Below are positions 35,080 through 44,343 of a DNA stretch of 64,000 nucleotides, one piece after another. Every line of letters begins with the position of its first letter. The first letter of the stretch is position 1. The translations under genes were made by a program, and so were the position numbers. The notes below the pieces were generated by a model. It did no database searches. It was not told the DNA's origin and saw only the letters and a program-made list of their open reading frames with translations. This DNA is from Flavobacterium sp. LC2016-12. Lineage in GTDB: Bacteria; Bacteroidota; Bacteroidia; Flavobacteriales; Flavobacteriaceae. The stretch covers positions 620,001 to 684,000 of the forward strand of contig NZ_JADKPT010000001.1 of the NCBI RefSeq assembly GCF_015351595.1, written 5' to 3'.

Positions 35080-35333
35080 TATTTTGAATTAAAATCATCT
35101 ACTTTGAATTTTCAAATAAATCATATTGATAATTTTTAAGCAAAAAAAATAAGCTATCAATAAATTAAAGTTTGAAAAAATACATCATTAATAATTTAAC
35201 AGAAAAATGAACCAATTCTTATTAAAGAACAATATTAATTATTTTTTTGTTCGCATCCCGGACGATTAAAATTTTTAATATGACTTTACAAAACCAACCA
35301 AAAAAATGAAAAACTATCTAAAATGAAAAATCA

Positions 35334-38300
35334 ATGAAAACAAAGTTCACTCAAATTTTAAAGCAGAGATATTACCTCTTGTTTTTCTTTAGTTTATTAT
35401 TACAGCAAACGTATGCGCAGGAGCAGATTACGATCACAGGAACAGTTATTTCTGAAAATGGAGATCCAATTCCTTTTGCGAATGTTTTAATAAAAAACAC
35501 AAAAAATGGTGTTGCGACCGACTTTGACGGAAAGTATTCTATTGCAGCCAAATCAAACCAAACCTTGATTTTTAGCTCACAAGGATATAAAACCTTAGAA
35601 ATAGCTATTAACAATCAAACTACTGTAAATGCTTCTTTAACTGAAGATGCAATGAAACTCGATGAGATTGTTGTTGTAGGTTATGGTTCACAGCAGAAAA
35701 AAGACCTTACAGGAGCAGTTTCGCTGGTAAAAGCCGACGAAATCACGAAAAGACAGGTTACAACTGTGGCAGACGGATTACAAGGTTTAGTTACAGGTGT
35801 AAAGGTTCGTGGTGGCGGACGCCCCGGACAGGAAGCCAATATTGAAATTCGTGGTTTAAAAAATCTTCAGAGTTCTAATCCATTATATGTAATTGATGGT
35901 TTAGTGACAACAGCTAACAGAGATTTTAATCCTAACGATATTGAAAGTATTCAGGTTTTAAAAGATGCATCCGCGGCAGCCATTTATGGTTCAAGAGCGG
36001 CAAATGGTGTTATCATTATTACAACCAAAAAAGGTAAAAAAGGGCCACTTCAGGTTGAAGTTTCGGCGAAAACAAGTTTTACCACTATGCCAAGATATGA
36101 TTTAATGGAAACAGAAGAGTTTGCAAAATACAATAATATGGCGTACGATAATGCTGGATTTACAAGACAAAATCTAAATATGGCAGTGAATACAGACTGG
36201 CAGGATGAAGTTTTTGAAACCGGAATGATTCAGGATTACAATGCCAGTTTTGCAGGCGGAGGAGAAAATTCTACTTTTTTCATGTCGGCTAATTATTTTG
36301 GAAATCAGGGAACTGTCGTAGGGACTGATTTTGACAGAATCTCTTTCCGTGTAAATTCAAGTGGTTCAAAAGGAATTTTTAGCATTGGAGAAAACTTAGC
36401 GATCAGTAATTCCAAAACAGATGAAATGTCTGGAAATCCAATTATTGATGTATACAGATTAACGCCTACAATTCCGGTTTACGATCCTTCGAATCCTGGA
36501 GGATATGGTTACGGAAAACAAGGTGTTGCAGATACATTCGGTACAAATCCTTTAGCTATTGCAGATTTTGCTAATACTACAAATGAAAATTTCAGAATCA
36601 GAGGAAATGTCTGGTCAGAAATAAAATTCGCACCCTGGTTGAAATACCGTTTCAATTTTGGATACGAAACCAGCGTTGATTCTTATGAATTTTTAAGAAA
36701 AATTGGAAATTGGTCCTTAAATCAGCCGGTAGATCAATCATACACAGATCAAAATAGAGGAAGATCACAAACAATGCTGTATGAAAACACATTGACTTTC
36801 AAGAAAGAATTTGGCAAACATGATATCACTATTTTGGCAGGTCAGACTTTTCAGAAAGATACTTACGACCAAATTTACGGGACAAAGAGAAATCTTCCAA
36901 TAAATTCAGCAACAGGTGAATATTATACAGTTTTAAATCAAGGGGATTCGCCGGTAGTTGGGGGTTTCATAAACGAAGCAGCTTTGACTTCTTATTTAGG
37001 AAGATTAGAGTACAATTATGATAATCGTTATTTATTCAATGCTGTTATTAGACGTGACGGATCATCAAGATTTAGTGATGGCAATAAATGGGGTAATTTC
37101 CCGTCGGTTTCTGCAGGATGGAGAATCAGCAATGAATCCTTTTTTAAATCAGAATTCATTAAGGACTTAAAAGTAAGAGCGAGTTACGGAGAATTAGGTT
37201 CTGGAAATATTAGAGAATATGAATCTAAAAGTTTTATTAATAATTTCGGACAGGTTGTTTTAGGAGACGGACAAACTTTATATCCTTCTGCAACTCAGGT
37301 AAAACTTGCCAATTCTCAATTGCGTTGGGAAAAATTAAAACAAACCAATGTGGGGTTAGATCTTGGCGTTTTAAATAATGATTTGCGTTTTACAGCAGAT
37401 TATTTTATTGCCCGTACAGAAGATGTATTATTTGGTTTCCCGATCTTATTAACAACAGGAAATGATGGAGGAAACCCAATTTCTAATGCTGCAACTGTTG
37501 AAAATAAAGGTCTTGAGCTTGAATTGGCATACAGCAAAAAAATCAATGATTTCTCTTTTAATGCTTCTGTAAACTTCACAAAAGTAAACAACAAATTAGT
37601 TGCTTTAGGGAACGGTCAAAATGAAAACATTGTTGGAAACACAATGACCCGCAGCGGAAACCCGGTAGGAATGTGGTATGTACTTCAAACAGACGGCTTA
37701 TTTCAATCTGCAGAAGAAATTCAGAATTATAAAAATGCAGACGGAAAAGTTATTATGCCAAATGCTTTGCCAGGAGATATTCGCTTTAAAGATGTTAATG
37801 GTGATGGAGAAATTACAACTGAAGACAAAGATATCGTTGGAAGTCCATGGCCGGAATTTGAAATGGGTTTAAACGCCGGAGCGGAGTATAAATCTTTTGA
37901 TTTCTCTATGAACTGGATTGCTTCACATGGAGCTACTGTTTACAACGGATTTAGAAGTGTGGTAGATCGTTTTGACGACAATAGTAACTACAGAACAGGA
38001 ATTCAGCCGTGGACACCTGAAAACCCAAATACTGATTTTCCTAGAATTACAAAAGGTTCAACTTTAAACTCAAGAGGAGATAGTGATCGTTTCTTGGAAA
38101 GCGGTGACTTTATCAGACTAAAATACGTTGGTTTTGGGTACAATTTGCCTGATAGCGTTTTACAAAAATCAGGAATTACCAGAGCAAGATTAACATTATC
38201 TGCACAAAATGTAATTACAATTTCTAAATACAAAGGATTGGATCCTGAGTTCAGCAACAGTAATATTTTTGAGAGAGGTGTTGATAATGGCGCTTTCCCG

Positions 38301-38342
38301 AACCTTCAGACTTATTCTTTTGGTGTTGAGTTTAGCTTTTAA
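35334..38342 (+). CDS. susC: SusC-like TonB-linked outer-membrane receptor
   Basis: The 1002-residue receptor has a signal peptide (to TYAQ), a carboxypeptidase-like domain at about 30-110 (ITGTVISENGDPIPFANVLI), the DEIVVVGYGSQQKKDLTGAV TonB-box region, a plug (LQGLVTGVKVRGGGRPGQEA, PLYVIDGL) with the RagA/SusC signature AIYGSRAANGVIIITTKKGK, and a barrel ending YSFGVEFSF. It imports oligosaccharides bound by the SusD partner, whose gene starts 18 bases downstream. Three out-of-frame or short ATGs precede the start; only the ATG at 35334 gives the leader. Confidence 0.96.
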   Translation: MKTKFTQILKQRYYLLFFFSLLLQQTYAQEQITITGTVISENGDPIPFANVLIKNTKNGVATDFDGKYSIAAKSNQTLIFSSQGYKTLEIAINNQTTVNASLTEDAMKLDEIVVVGYGSQQKKDLTGAVSLVKADEITKRQVTTVADGLQGLVTGVKVRGGGRPGQEANIEIRGLKNLQSSNPLYVIDGLVTTANRDFNPNDIESIQVLKDASAAAIYGSRAANGVIIITTKKGKKGPLQVEVSAKTSFTTMPRYDLMETEEFAKYNNMAYDNAGFTRQNLNMAVNTDWQDEVFETGMIQDYNASFAGGGENSTFFMSANYFGNQGTVVGTDFDRISFRVNSSGSKGIFSIGENLAISNSKTDEMSGNPIIDVYRLTPTIPVYDPSNPGGYGYGKQGVADTFGTNPLAIADFANTTNENFRIRGNVWSEIKFAPWLKYRFNFGYETSVDSYEFLRKIGNWSLNQPVDQSYTDQNRGRSQTMLYENTLTFKKEFGKHDITILAGQTFQKDTYDQIYGTKRNLPINSATGEYYTVLNQGDSPVVGGFINEAALTSYLGRLEYNYDNRYLFNAVIRRDGSSRFSDGNKWGNFPSVSAGWRISNESFFKSEFIKDLKVRASYGELGSGNIREYESKSFINNFGQVVLGDGQTLYPSATQVKLANSQLRWEKLKQTNVGLDLGVLNNDLRFTADYFIARTEDVLFGFPILLTTGNDGGNPISNAATVENKGLELELAYSKKINDFSFNASVNFTKVNNKLVALGNGQNENIVGNTMTRSGNPVGMWYVLQTDGLFQSAEEIQNYKNADGKVIMPNALPGDIRFKDVNGDGEITTEDKDIVGSPWPEFEMGLNAGAEYKSFDFSMNWIASHGATVYNGFRSVVDRFDDNSNYRTGIQPWTPENPNTDFPRITKGSTLNSRGDSDRFLESGDFIRLKYVGFGYNLPDSVLQKSGITRARLTLSAQNVITISKYKGLDPEFSNSNIFERGVDNGAFPNLQTYSFGVEFSF

Positions 38343-38360
38343 TTTTAAAAAAATAGCATA

Positions 38361-39887
38361 ATGAAAAAAATAATAACAATAACCGTAGTTTTTTTAGGTC
38401 TCTTTTTCGCATCGTCTTGCGAAAATGAATTAGACCTGAACAGCCAGACTGATATTGAAACAGAACAATATTGGAAAACTGAAAGTGATGCACAAGCCGG
38501 AGTCAACTCAATTTATGCCATGTTTTATAAAGATGGATTATGGGCACGATGGATGTATTTTCGTTTAGATTTGACTTCTGATGAAGGTTATAGTGTAAGC
38601 CCATGGACAGAATTGGCAGATTGGACAAGATTCAATTACATCAATTATAATTTTTGGGAAGGGAATAATGTAACATGGAGAGATACTTACAAAGCTGTTT
38701 TTAGATGCAATCAGGTATTAGCCAATGTTCCCAATATCCCTTTTCAAAATGAAGATGATAAAAAGAAAATTTTAGCTCAGGCTAAATTCTTTAGAGCATT
38801 ACATTACTACTATGCTGCCATTCTTTGGGAAAATATTCCACTGGTTTTAGAGCCTTCTACGCCAGCTGATTTACCGCAGCAAAGAAATGTAACAGAAGTT
38901 TGGGCTCAGATCGAAAAAGATTTGAATGAAGCTTACGCAGATTTACCAAGAGATTGGGCAGGAGACCAGACAGGAAGACCAGACAAAGGAGCTGCAAAAG
39001 CTTTTCTTGCAAAAGTTTATATGCAACAGCATAAATGGACAGAAGCAAAAACGGCTTTAGAATATCTAATTTCTGGTGATGGAGCTAAGTACAGCTTAGT
39101 ATCGAACTACAGAGACAACTTTACAGATATTAATGAAAACAACAACGAATCTGTTTTTGAAATCCAGTTTGGAGATCAAAGAAAAGGAGGAACGGGTGAA
39201 GATCCAAATGCTGCAGTTTCAAGTAATCGTGCTCAGTTTTTTGCTCCAAGAAGTATTGGATGGTCTGACGGACAAGCTCGTTTTTGGTTGATCAATGCTT
39301 TCAAAGAGGAGCAAAATAAAGATGGTGATCTTGATATTCGTTTAAGATGGACATTATATTATCCAGATTTATTGGCTGATTTTGGAGACAAAACGTATGG
39401 TAAAGATTGGGAATGGAACAATAATGAAGCCTGGTTTAGAAAAGGAAGCCGTGACTACTATAGAAATAATGAAGATTATTACAGTCAGGTCAATTACAGA
39501 CTAATTCGTTATGCTGATGTTTTGTTACGTTACGCAGAAGTTTTAAACGAATTAGGAAATACGGCTGCCGCTTATCAATATGTTGATATGGTTAGAGCAC
39601 GTGTAAACATGAATACTCTTGCTGCAGCTCATCCCGAAATAGGTAATGATCACGATAAGTTTTTAGAAAGATTAAAAATGGAAAGAGTTTTAGAATTAGC
39701 CGGCGAAAGTGTTCGTTGGGAAGATTTAAAACGTTGGGGCGATTTAGATACGCAGGCTTCTGTTGATAAAATTGCACTTCGTGATCCTGATTTCAAAAAC
39801 TTTACAGTTGGTAAAAATCAAAGATTGCCAATTCCACAGGTTGATGTAGACAATAATCCAAATCTGGATCAACACCCGGAATATTAA
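38361..39887 (+). CDS. susD: SusD-like surface glycan-binding lipoprotein
   Basis: The 508-residue lipoprotein has the lipobox ASSC (about residue 20), then the SusD N-terminal phrase QYWKTESDAQAGVNSIYAMF and tetratricopeptide-type helices (ILAQAKFFRALHYYYAAILW, KGAAKAFLAKVYMQQHKWTE). The C-terminal RagB/SusD domain shows YRLIRYADVLLRYAEVLNEL and ERVLELAGESVRWEDLKRWG. It sits on the cell surface as the lid of the SusC channel. A terminator-like hairpin follows at 39896, so enzyme genes downstream may be expressed less. Confidence 0.96.
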   Translation: MKKIITITVVFLGLFFASSCENELDLNSQTDIETEQYWKTESDAQAGVNSIYAMFYKDGLWARWMYFRLDLTSDEGYSVSPWTELADWTRFNYINYNFWEGNNVTWRDTYKAVFRCNQVLANVPNIPFQNEDDKKKILAQAKFFRALHYYYAAILWENIPLVLEPSTPADLPQQRNVTEVWAQIEKDLNEAYADLPRDWAGDQTGRPDKGAAKAFLAKVYMQQHKWTEAKTALEYLISGDGAKYSLVSNYRDNFTDINENNNESVFEIQFGDQRKGGTGEDPNAAVSSNRAQFFAPRSIGWSDGQARFWLINAFKEEQNKDGDLDIRLRWTLYYPDLLADFGDKTYGKDWEWNNNEAWFRKGSRDYYRNNEDYYSQVNYRLIRYADVLLRYAEVLNELGNTAAAYQYVDMVRARVNMNTLAAAHPEIGNDHDKFLERLKMERVLELAGESVRWEDLKRWGDLDTQASVDKIALRDPDFKNFTVGKNQRLPIPQVDVDNNPNLDQHPEY

Positions 39888-39895
39888 ACTATTTT

Positions 39896-39929
39896 TAAGG
39901 GAATCAGATCACTCAATTTGATTCCCTTA
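39896..39929 (+). terminator. Hairpin between susD and the enzyme genes
   Basis: An 11-base perfect stem (taagggaatca / tgattccctta) with a 12-base loop follows the susD stop by 8 bases. There is no strong T-run after it, so partial read-through and 3'-end protection of the susCD message are plausible. Confidence 0.65.
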
Positions 39930-39967
39930 TCATAAAAGAACGATTGTTCATAATACAAAAAGTGATA

Positions 39968-41143
39968 ATGAGAAAAATAAAATTGTACCTAACGCTTACG
40001 TTAGCAGGACTTTTATTGCTTAGCTGCAACAAAACAAAAAGCAATTCTGAAGAAAACAAAAACGAAACAGCCACAGTCGAAAAAAGAGAAATCTGGACCA
40101 AAGAACAGGCTAATAAATGGTACGCAGAACAGCCCTGGATGGTGGGTGCCAATTATTATCCGAGCACAGCCATCAATCAGTTAGAAATGTGGCAGGCCGA
40201 TACTTTTAACGCAAAAAGAATTGATCAGGAATTAGGCTGGGCCGAGGGAATCGGAATGAATGTGATGCGAGTTTATCTCCACGATTTATTGCACAAGCAA
40301 GATGCCGAAGGACTTTACAAACGCATGGATACTTTTTTAGGAATTGCAGATAAACACCATATCAAAATACTATTTGTTTTGTTTGATTCGTGCTGGGATC
40401 CGTTTCCGGTTTTAGGAAAGCAACGTGCTCCAAAACCGCATACGCATAACTCAGGATGGGTTCAAAGTCCGGGACAAAAGGTATTGCAGGATTCAAAAGA
40501 ATATCCTCGTTTAGAGAAATATGTAAAAGAAACGATTTCTAAATTTAAAGACGACAACCGTATTTTGGGTTGGGATGTTTGGAATGAACCGGATAATATG
40601 ACGGGACCTTCTTACGAAAAAGTGGAAATTAAAAATAAAGCCGATTTGGTGCTGCCTCTTCTAAAAGACGTTTTTGTGTGGGCGAGAGAAAGCAATCCGT
40701 CACAACCATTGACTTCGGGAGTTTGGGTTGGAGACTGGAGTGATGAAGCTAAAATGAAACCAATGCACAAAATGCAGATCGAACAATCTGATGTAGTTTC
40801 TTTTCATAATTACAATACTCCTGCAGATTTCGAAAAAGTGATCAAACAATTGCAACGCTACGGAAAACCTTTGTTGTGTACTGAATACATGGCAAGACCA
40901 AACGGAAGCACATTTGCAGGTTTCTTACCAGTTGCCCGCAAGTATAATGTTGCTATGATCAATTGGGGATTGGTTGACGGAAAAACGCAAACCAAATACG
41001 CCTGGGACAGCTGGACAAAAACGTACACTGCAGAACCAGAAGTTTGGTTTCACGAAGTATTCCACACAGACGGAACGCCATATATCAAAGCCGAAACAGA
41101 TTTGATTAAAAAGATGACGGCTGAGGCGAATAAGAAGAATTAG
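39968..41143 (+). CDS. GH5-type glycoside hydrolase lipoprotein
   Basis: From the ATG at 39968 the protein has 391 residues, with lipobox LLSC near residue 19. The TIM-barrel signatures are GANYYPSTAINQLEMWQ, IGMNVMRVYLHDLLH, the acid/base Glu in GWDVWNEPDN and the nucleophile Glu in KPLLCTEYMARP, as in clan GH-A family 5. Such proteins are often labelled xylanase or cellulase, but the subfamily and substrate cannot be settled here. It is probably on the surface or in the outer periplasm. An in-frame TTG at 39944 was rejected because the lipoprotein leader starts at the ATG. Confidence 0.85.
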   Translation: MRKIKLYLTLTLAGLLLLSCNKTKSNSEENKNETATVEKREIWTKEQANKWYAEQPWMVGANYYPSTAINQLEMWQADTFNAKRIDQELGWAEGIGMNVMRVYLHDLLHKQDAEGLYKRMDTFLGIADKHHIKILFVLFDSCWDPFPVLGKQRAPKPHTHNSGWVQSPGQKVLQDSKEYPRLEKYVKETISKFKDDNRILGWDVWNEPDNMTGPSYEKVEIKNKADLVLPLLKDVFVWARESNPSQPLTSGVWVGDWSDEAKMKPMHKMQIEQSDVVSFHNYNTPADFEKVIKQLQRYGKPLLCTEYMARPNGSTFAGFLPVARKYNVAMINWGLVDGKTQTKYAWDSWTKTYTAEPEVWFHEVFHTDGTPYIKAETDLIKKMTAEANKKN

Positions 41144-41150
41144 ATAATTA

Positions 41151-41394
41151 TTTTTTGCCACAGATTTCACAGATTTAAATGATTATTTAAAATATTAAAA
41201 ATAGCCACGAATTCACGAATTTTTTTTACTGTATTATGCGCAATCATTCGTGAATTCGTGGCGAAAAAAAGTCATTTTAAATTAAAAATAGCCACGAATT
41301 CACGAATTTTTTTTCTACTGTATTGTATTCAATCATTCGTGAATTCGTGGCGAAAAAAAAATCATTTTAATCCATTAATCTGTGGCAAAAAAAA
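41151..41394. repeat. Two tandem hairpin units (gccacgaattcacgaat) inside an outer inverted repeat
   Basis: Two 87-base-spaced units each have perfect 17-base inverted arms, gccacgaattcacgaat and its complement, at 41204-41220/41246-41262 and 41291-41307/41335-41351. An outer pair gccacagatttcacagattt (41157 on) and aatctgtggc (near 41376-41385) flanks both, so the block is a nested palindrome between the GH5 and GH43-like genes. Reading frame through it is accidental. Confidence 0.92.
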
Positions 41395-41413
41395 CATTTT
41401 AATCTTAAGTAAA

Positions 41414-42469
41414 ATGAAAAAACATACAATAAAACAGCTCTTTTTTCTGGCAGCAATTCTGATTGGAATTTCTGCGAAAGCGCAACAACCAGATCCGCCG
41501 GGACAGGTGAAGGGAAATGAAAAACCTAAAAATGAAGCCTATCTTTTTGCACACATGACGCACAAAGATTATGGCAGATTGTATTATTCCGTTAGTTTGG
41601 ATGGTTTGCATTGGGATAATCTAAATGATGGAAAAAGGGTTTTTGAAGACTATAAAGGCCATCCGGATATCTGTAAAGGGCCTGATGGGAAATATTACAT
41701 CGCAGGAAACACGGGTGACGATGCGAAAAGCATCAATATTTGGGTTTCGGATGATTTAATTACCTGGAAAAAACATTCAGATTATACACCTGATTTAAAA
41801 AGCACGCCTGATTATGCGAATGCTTTACAGCGAATTGGTGCGCCAAAACTGTATTACGATGCACCTTCAGGAAAGTTCATCATGACCTGGCATACACCGC
41901 ATCTTGACGGAACAAAAGAAGATCCGGAGCGTTATTGGGCAAGTCAGCGAACTTTATATGTTTTGTCTAAAGATTTAAAAACTTTTGAAGGAACGCCAAA
42001 ACGTTTATTCGATTGGGATATGGGAACGATTGATGTTTTCATCCGTAAAGTTGGTGATTCCTATTATGCTGTTATTAAAGATGAAACCTATCCAACTTTG
42101 TACTGGACAACTGGTAAAACGATTAGAATTGCGAAATCAAAATCGCTTTTAGGACCTTATTCTTTGCCTCAGCAATCTATCAGTCCAAATTTCAGAGAAG
42201 CACCAATGTTGATTCCTTCACCGGATGATAAAGCATGGTATATGTATTACGAGCAATATCCAGGAGTTTCCTACGGATTATCAATTGCAGATAACCTAAA
42301 CGGACCTTGGTTTCAGGCTTCAGGATATACTTTTTTTGCCGATTGGGACAAATACAGTTTCCCTGAAAAAGTGCGCCACGGTTGTATGGTGACCATCTCA
42401 AGAAATGAATATGACAGTTTGGTTCAGCAATTTGGCCTGACCAAAACAGAATCAAAACCTAAAAAGTAA
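41414..42469 (+). CDS. GH43-like five-bladed propeller glycoside hydrolase
   Basis: From the ATG at 41414 the product has 351 residues with a signal peptide (MKKHTIKQLFFLAAILIGIS, cut near AKAQ). Propeller blades show the GH43 rhythm: AYLFAHMTHKDYGRLYYSVS, PDGKYYIAGNTGDD, INIWVSDDLITWKKH. Candidate catalytic residues are Asp in GHPDICKGPDG, Asp in GTIDVFIRKVG and Glu in NFREAPMLIPS, but the order and spacing are not those of classic GH43, so the family is tentative (GH43 or the related GH117-like group). The stop is directly followed by the next ATG (TAAATG). In-frame codons back to 41258 run through the repeat and are not part of the gene. Confidence 0.75.
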   Translation: MKKHTIKQLFFLAAILIGISAKAQQPDPPGQVKGNEKPKNEAYLFAHMTHKDYGRLYYSVSLDGLHWDNLNDGKRVFEDYKGHPDICKGPDGKYYIAGNTGDDAKSINIWVSDDLITWKKHSDYTPDLKSTPDYANALQRIGAPKLYYDAPSGKFIMTWHTPHLDGTKEDPERYWASQRTLYVLSKDLKTFEGTPKRLFDWDMGTIDVFIRKVGDSYYAVIKDETYPTLYWTTGKTIRIAKSKSLLGPYSLPQQSISPNFREAPMLIPSPDDKAWYMYYEQYPGVSYGLSIADNLNGPWFQASGYTFFADWDKYSFPEKVRHGCMVTISRNEYDSLVQQFGLTKTESKPKK

Positions 42470-44221
42470 ATGAAAAATATAAATAGTTTTTTGCTGGGAT
42501 TAATTTTTATTCCGTTGCTTTCCTGCAGTGATTCGTCAGGCGATCCAATTAAGGAAGAACCGAATGTTACACCAATTGAATCCAAACCTGTAACAGAAGG
42601 CATCAGAATAGCCTGGGATTATGCATCTCTGACTCAAATTTCAGATAAAAACAGTTCTGACTATAATGGTTACGCCAGATTAATTCAGTTAGACAGCAAA
42701 AAACTAATTTGTACTTATGAAGCTGGAGGAGCCATTTTGGTCAAAATCAGTAATGATTTAGGTTCAACCTGGAGCGCGCCCATTAAAGTGATTTCAGGAA
42801 CGGCTTCCGTAAATATGACAACGCCTGATATTTTGCAATTAAAAGATAATTCAATTTTGATTTGTTATAATCCGAGACCTATTGCAAATAATAGCGGAGC
42901 AAATTTTTCTATTAATACCATTAAAAGTATTGACGGAGGACTGACCTGGACGGATAATAAAATTGTTTATGAAGCAGCAGCAGAATTTGAAAACGGCTGC
43001 TGGGAACCTTCGGCATTACAAATTCCGAGTGGAGAAGTTCAGTTGTTTTTTTCTAATGAAAATGTATATAAAAATTCAAACGAGCAAAATATATCATTGC
43101 TTCGTTCTTCTGACAATGGTTCAACCTGGTCAGAAAGCCCTGAAATAGTAAGTTTTAGAACTGGAAAAAGAGACGGAATGCCATCGCCAATTCTGTTGAA
43201 AAATCAAAGCGAGATTGTATTTTCAATAGAAGATAATGGTACAAACAATCAGTTTAAACCTTATATCATCCGAAATACACTTTCAGAAAACTGGAAAAAA
43301 ACGGTTGACGCCTCCAGCAATAACAGAAATTATGCTTTAGCAGAAGAAATAAATGTTGCTGCCTACGCAGGTGCACCTTATTTGGCTCAGCTAAGTACGG
43401 GAGAGGTTTTAATGTCTTACCAAGGAACTGAAAATAGAGCCACGAACGAACTGGATAACGCTGAAATGAAAGTCGTAATCGGAACGAATCAGGCCAGAAA
43501 CTTTGACAGAAAATCGGTTCCGTTTTTAATTACTCCAGGGAAATCAGCTTTATGGAATAGCATTGAAGTTTTAGATGACGATACGGTTATTGCACTGACA
43601 ACGACCAATCAGTTTGGAAATTCATCTCAGGTTTGGATGATTAAAGGCCGTGTTTTAGCAGAAATTAATGCAGTAAATGCAACAGCTGTAATTGATGGAC
43701 AAAGCAACGAAGCCGAATGGAAGAAAACAGGTCCTGTTTTTATTGGCCAAAACGGAGCAACGCAACTGGAAGCAAATTTTAGTTATGATGCATTGTTTTT
43801 GTATGTTTTTGCAAAAGTGAAAGACAGCGAGGTTGTGAACGGAAACAGTATTGGCGAAAGCGATGGTTTTAATCTGTATTTAGATCCAAAGAATCAGAAT
43901 TTAGTAGCACCCGGAAATTCAATTTTTAAATTAGAATTTGGACAAACAGCTGCATTTTCAATGTCTGAGGGCGAAAATAGTAAATGGAAGAAATCAGATA
44001 AGATTCAGGGAATTGTTTCAACAACTGTAAAAACAGCTACGGGATATCAAATAGAAGCAAAGATTCCATGGAGTTTATTAGGAGGGATGCCTTCAAAACA
44101 AACAAGAATGGGCTGTAATGTAGAACTAAGAACAAAAGGCGGCACAAGTTATTTAGAAGGTATTTCGAGCAATATAGCTGAAAAACCGTATTCGTGGTCA
44201 AGTCTGAAATTGAATAATTAA
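42470..44221 (+). CDS. Sialidase-fold (GH93-like) enzyme with C-terminal CBM9-like domain, lipoprotein
   Basis: The 583-residue lipoprotein (lipobox LLSC near 19) has a six-bladed propeller with Asp-box repeats SNDLGSTW, SIDGGLTW and SSDNGSTW at about 60-390, and WEPSALQIPSGEVQLFFSNE, a phrase that recalls GH93 exo-arabinanases. From about 400 to the end is a CBM9-like domain (AVIDGQSNEAEWKKTGPVFI, DGFNLYLDPKN, GYQIEAKIPWSLLGG), which binds sugar ends. A role in removing arabinobiose-type units would fit the neighbouring GH43 genes, but the catalytic activity is inferred from weak phrases only. It starts immediately after the preceding stop codon. Confidence 0.72.
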   Translation: MKNINSFLLGLIFIPLLSCSDSSGDPIKEEPNVTPIESKPVTEGIRIAWDYASLTQISDKNSSDYNGYARLIQLDSKKLICTYEAGGAILVKISNDLGSTWSAPIKVISGTASVNMTTPDILQLKDNSILICYNPRPIANNSGANFSINTIKSIDGGLTWTDNKIVYEAAAEFENGCWEPSALQIPSGEVQLFFSNENVYKNSNEQNISLLRSSDNGSTWSESPEIVSFRTGKRDGMPSPILLKNQSEIVFSIEDNGTNNQFKPYIIRNTLSENWKKTVDASSNNRNYALAEEINVAAYAGAPYLAQLSTGEVLMSYQGTENRATNELDNAEMKVVIGTNQARNFDRKSVPFLITPGKSALWNSIEVLDDDTVIALTTTNQFGNSSQVWMIKGRVLAEINAVNATAVIDGQSNEAEWKKTGPVFIGQNGATQLEANFSYDALFLYVFAKVKDSEVVNGNSIGESDGFNLYLDPKNQNLVAPGNSIFKLEFGQTAAFSMSEGENSKWKKSDKIQGIVSTTVKTATGYQIEAKIPWSLLGGMPSKQTRMGCNVELRTKGGTSYLEGISSNIAEKPYSWSSLKLNN

Positions 44222-44280
44222 GAATAAAGAATAGTGAAGTAAAATTCACGTAAAATTGGTTAGTTAAGTTAGTGTTTGGA

Positions 44281-44313
44281 ATTACCAGGCTTTTGTGGAA
44301 ATAGCCTGGTAAT
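44281..44313 (+). terminator. Hairpin between the GH93-like and GH2 genes
   Basis: A perfect 11-base stem (attaccaggct / agcctggtaat) with an 11-base loop is followed by a short T-rich tract. It lies 60 bases past the stop and 31 bases before the GH2 start, so it would reduce transcription of the downstream enzymes. Confidence 0.7.
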
Positions 44314-44343
44314 TTATTTAATGTCTAAAAAAGGAAAATTGTA

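Noticed and set aside
41258-41413. Upstream extension of the GH43-like gene by 52 codons
   Set aside because: It is read through the gccacgaattc repeats; the ATG at 41414 begins a normal signal peptide.
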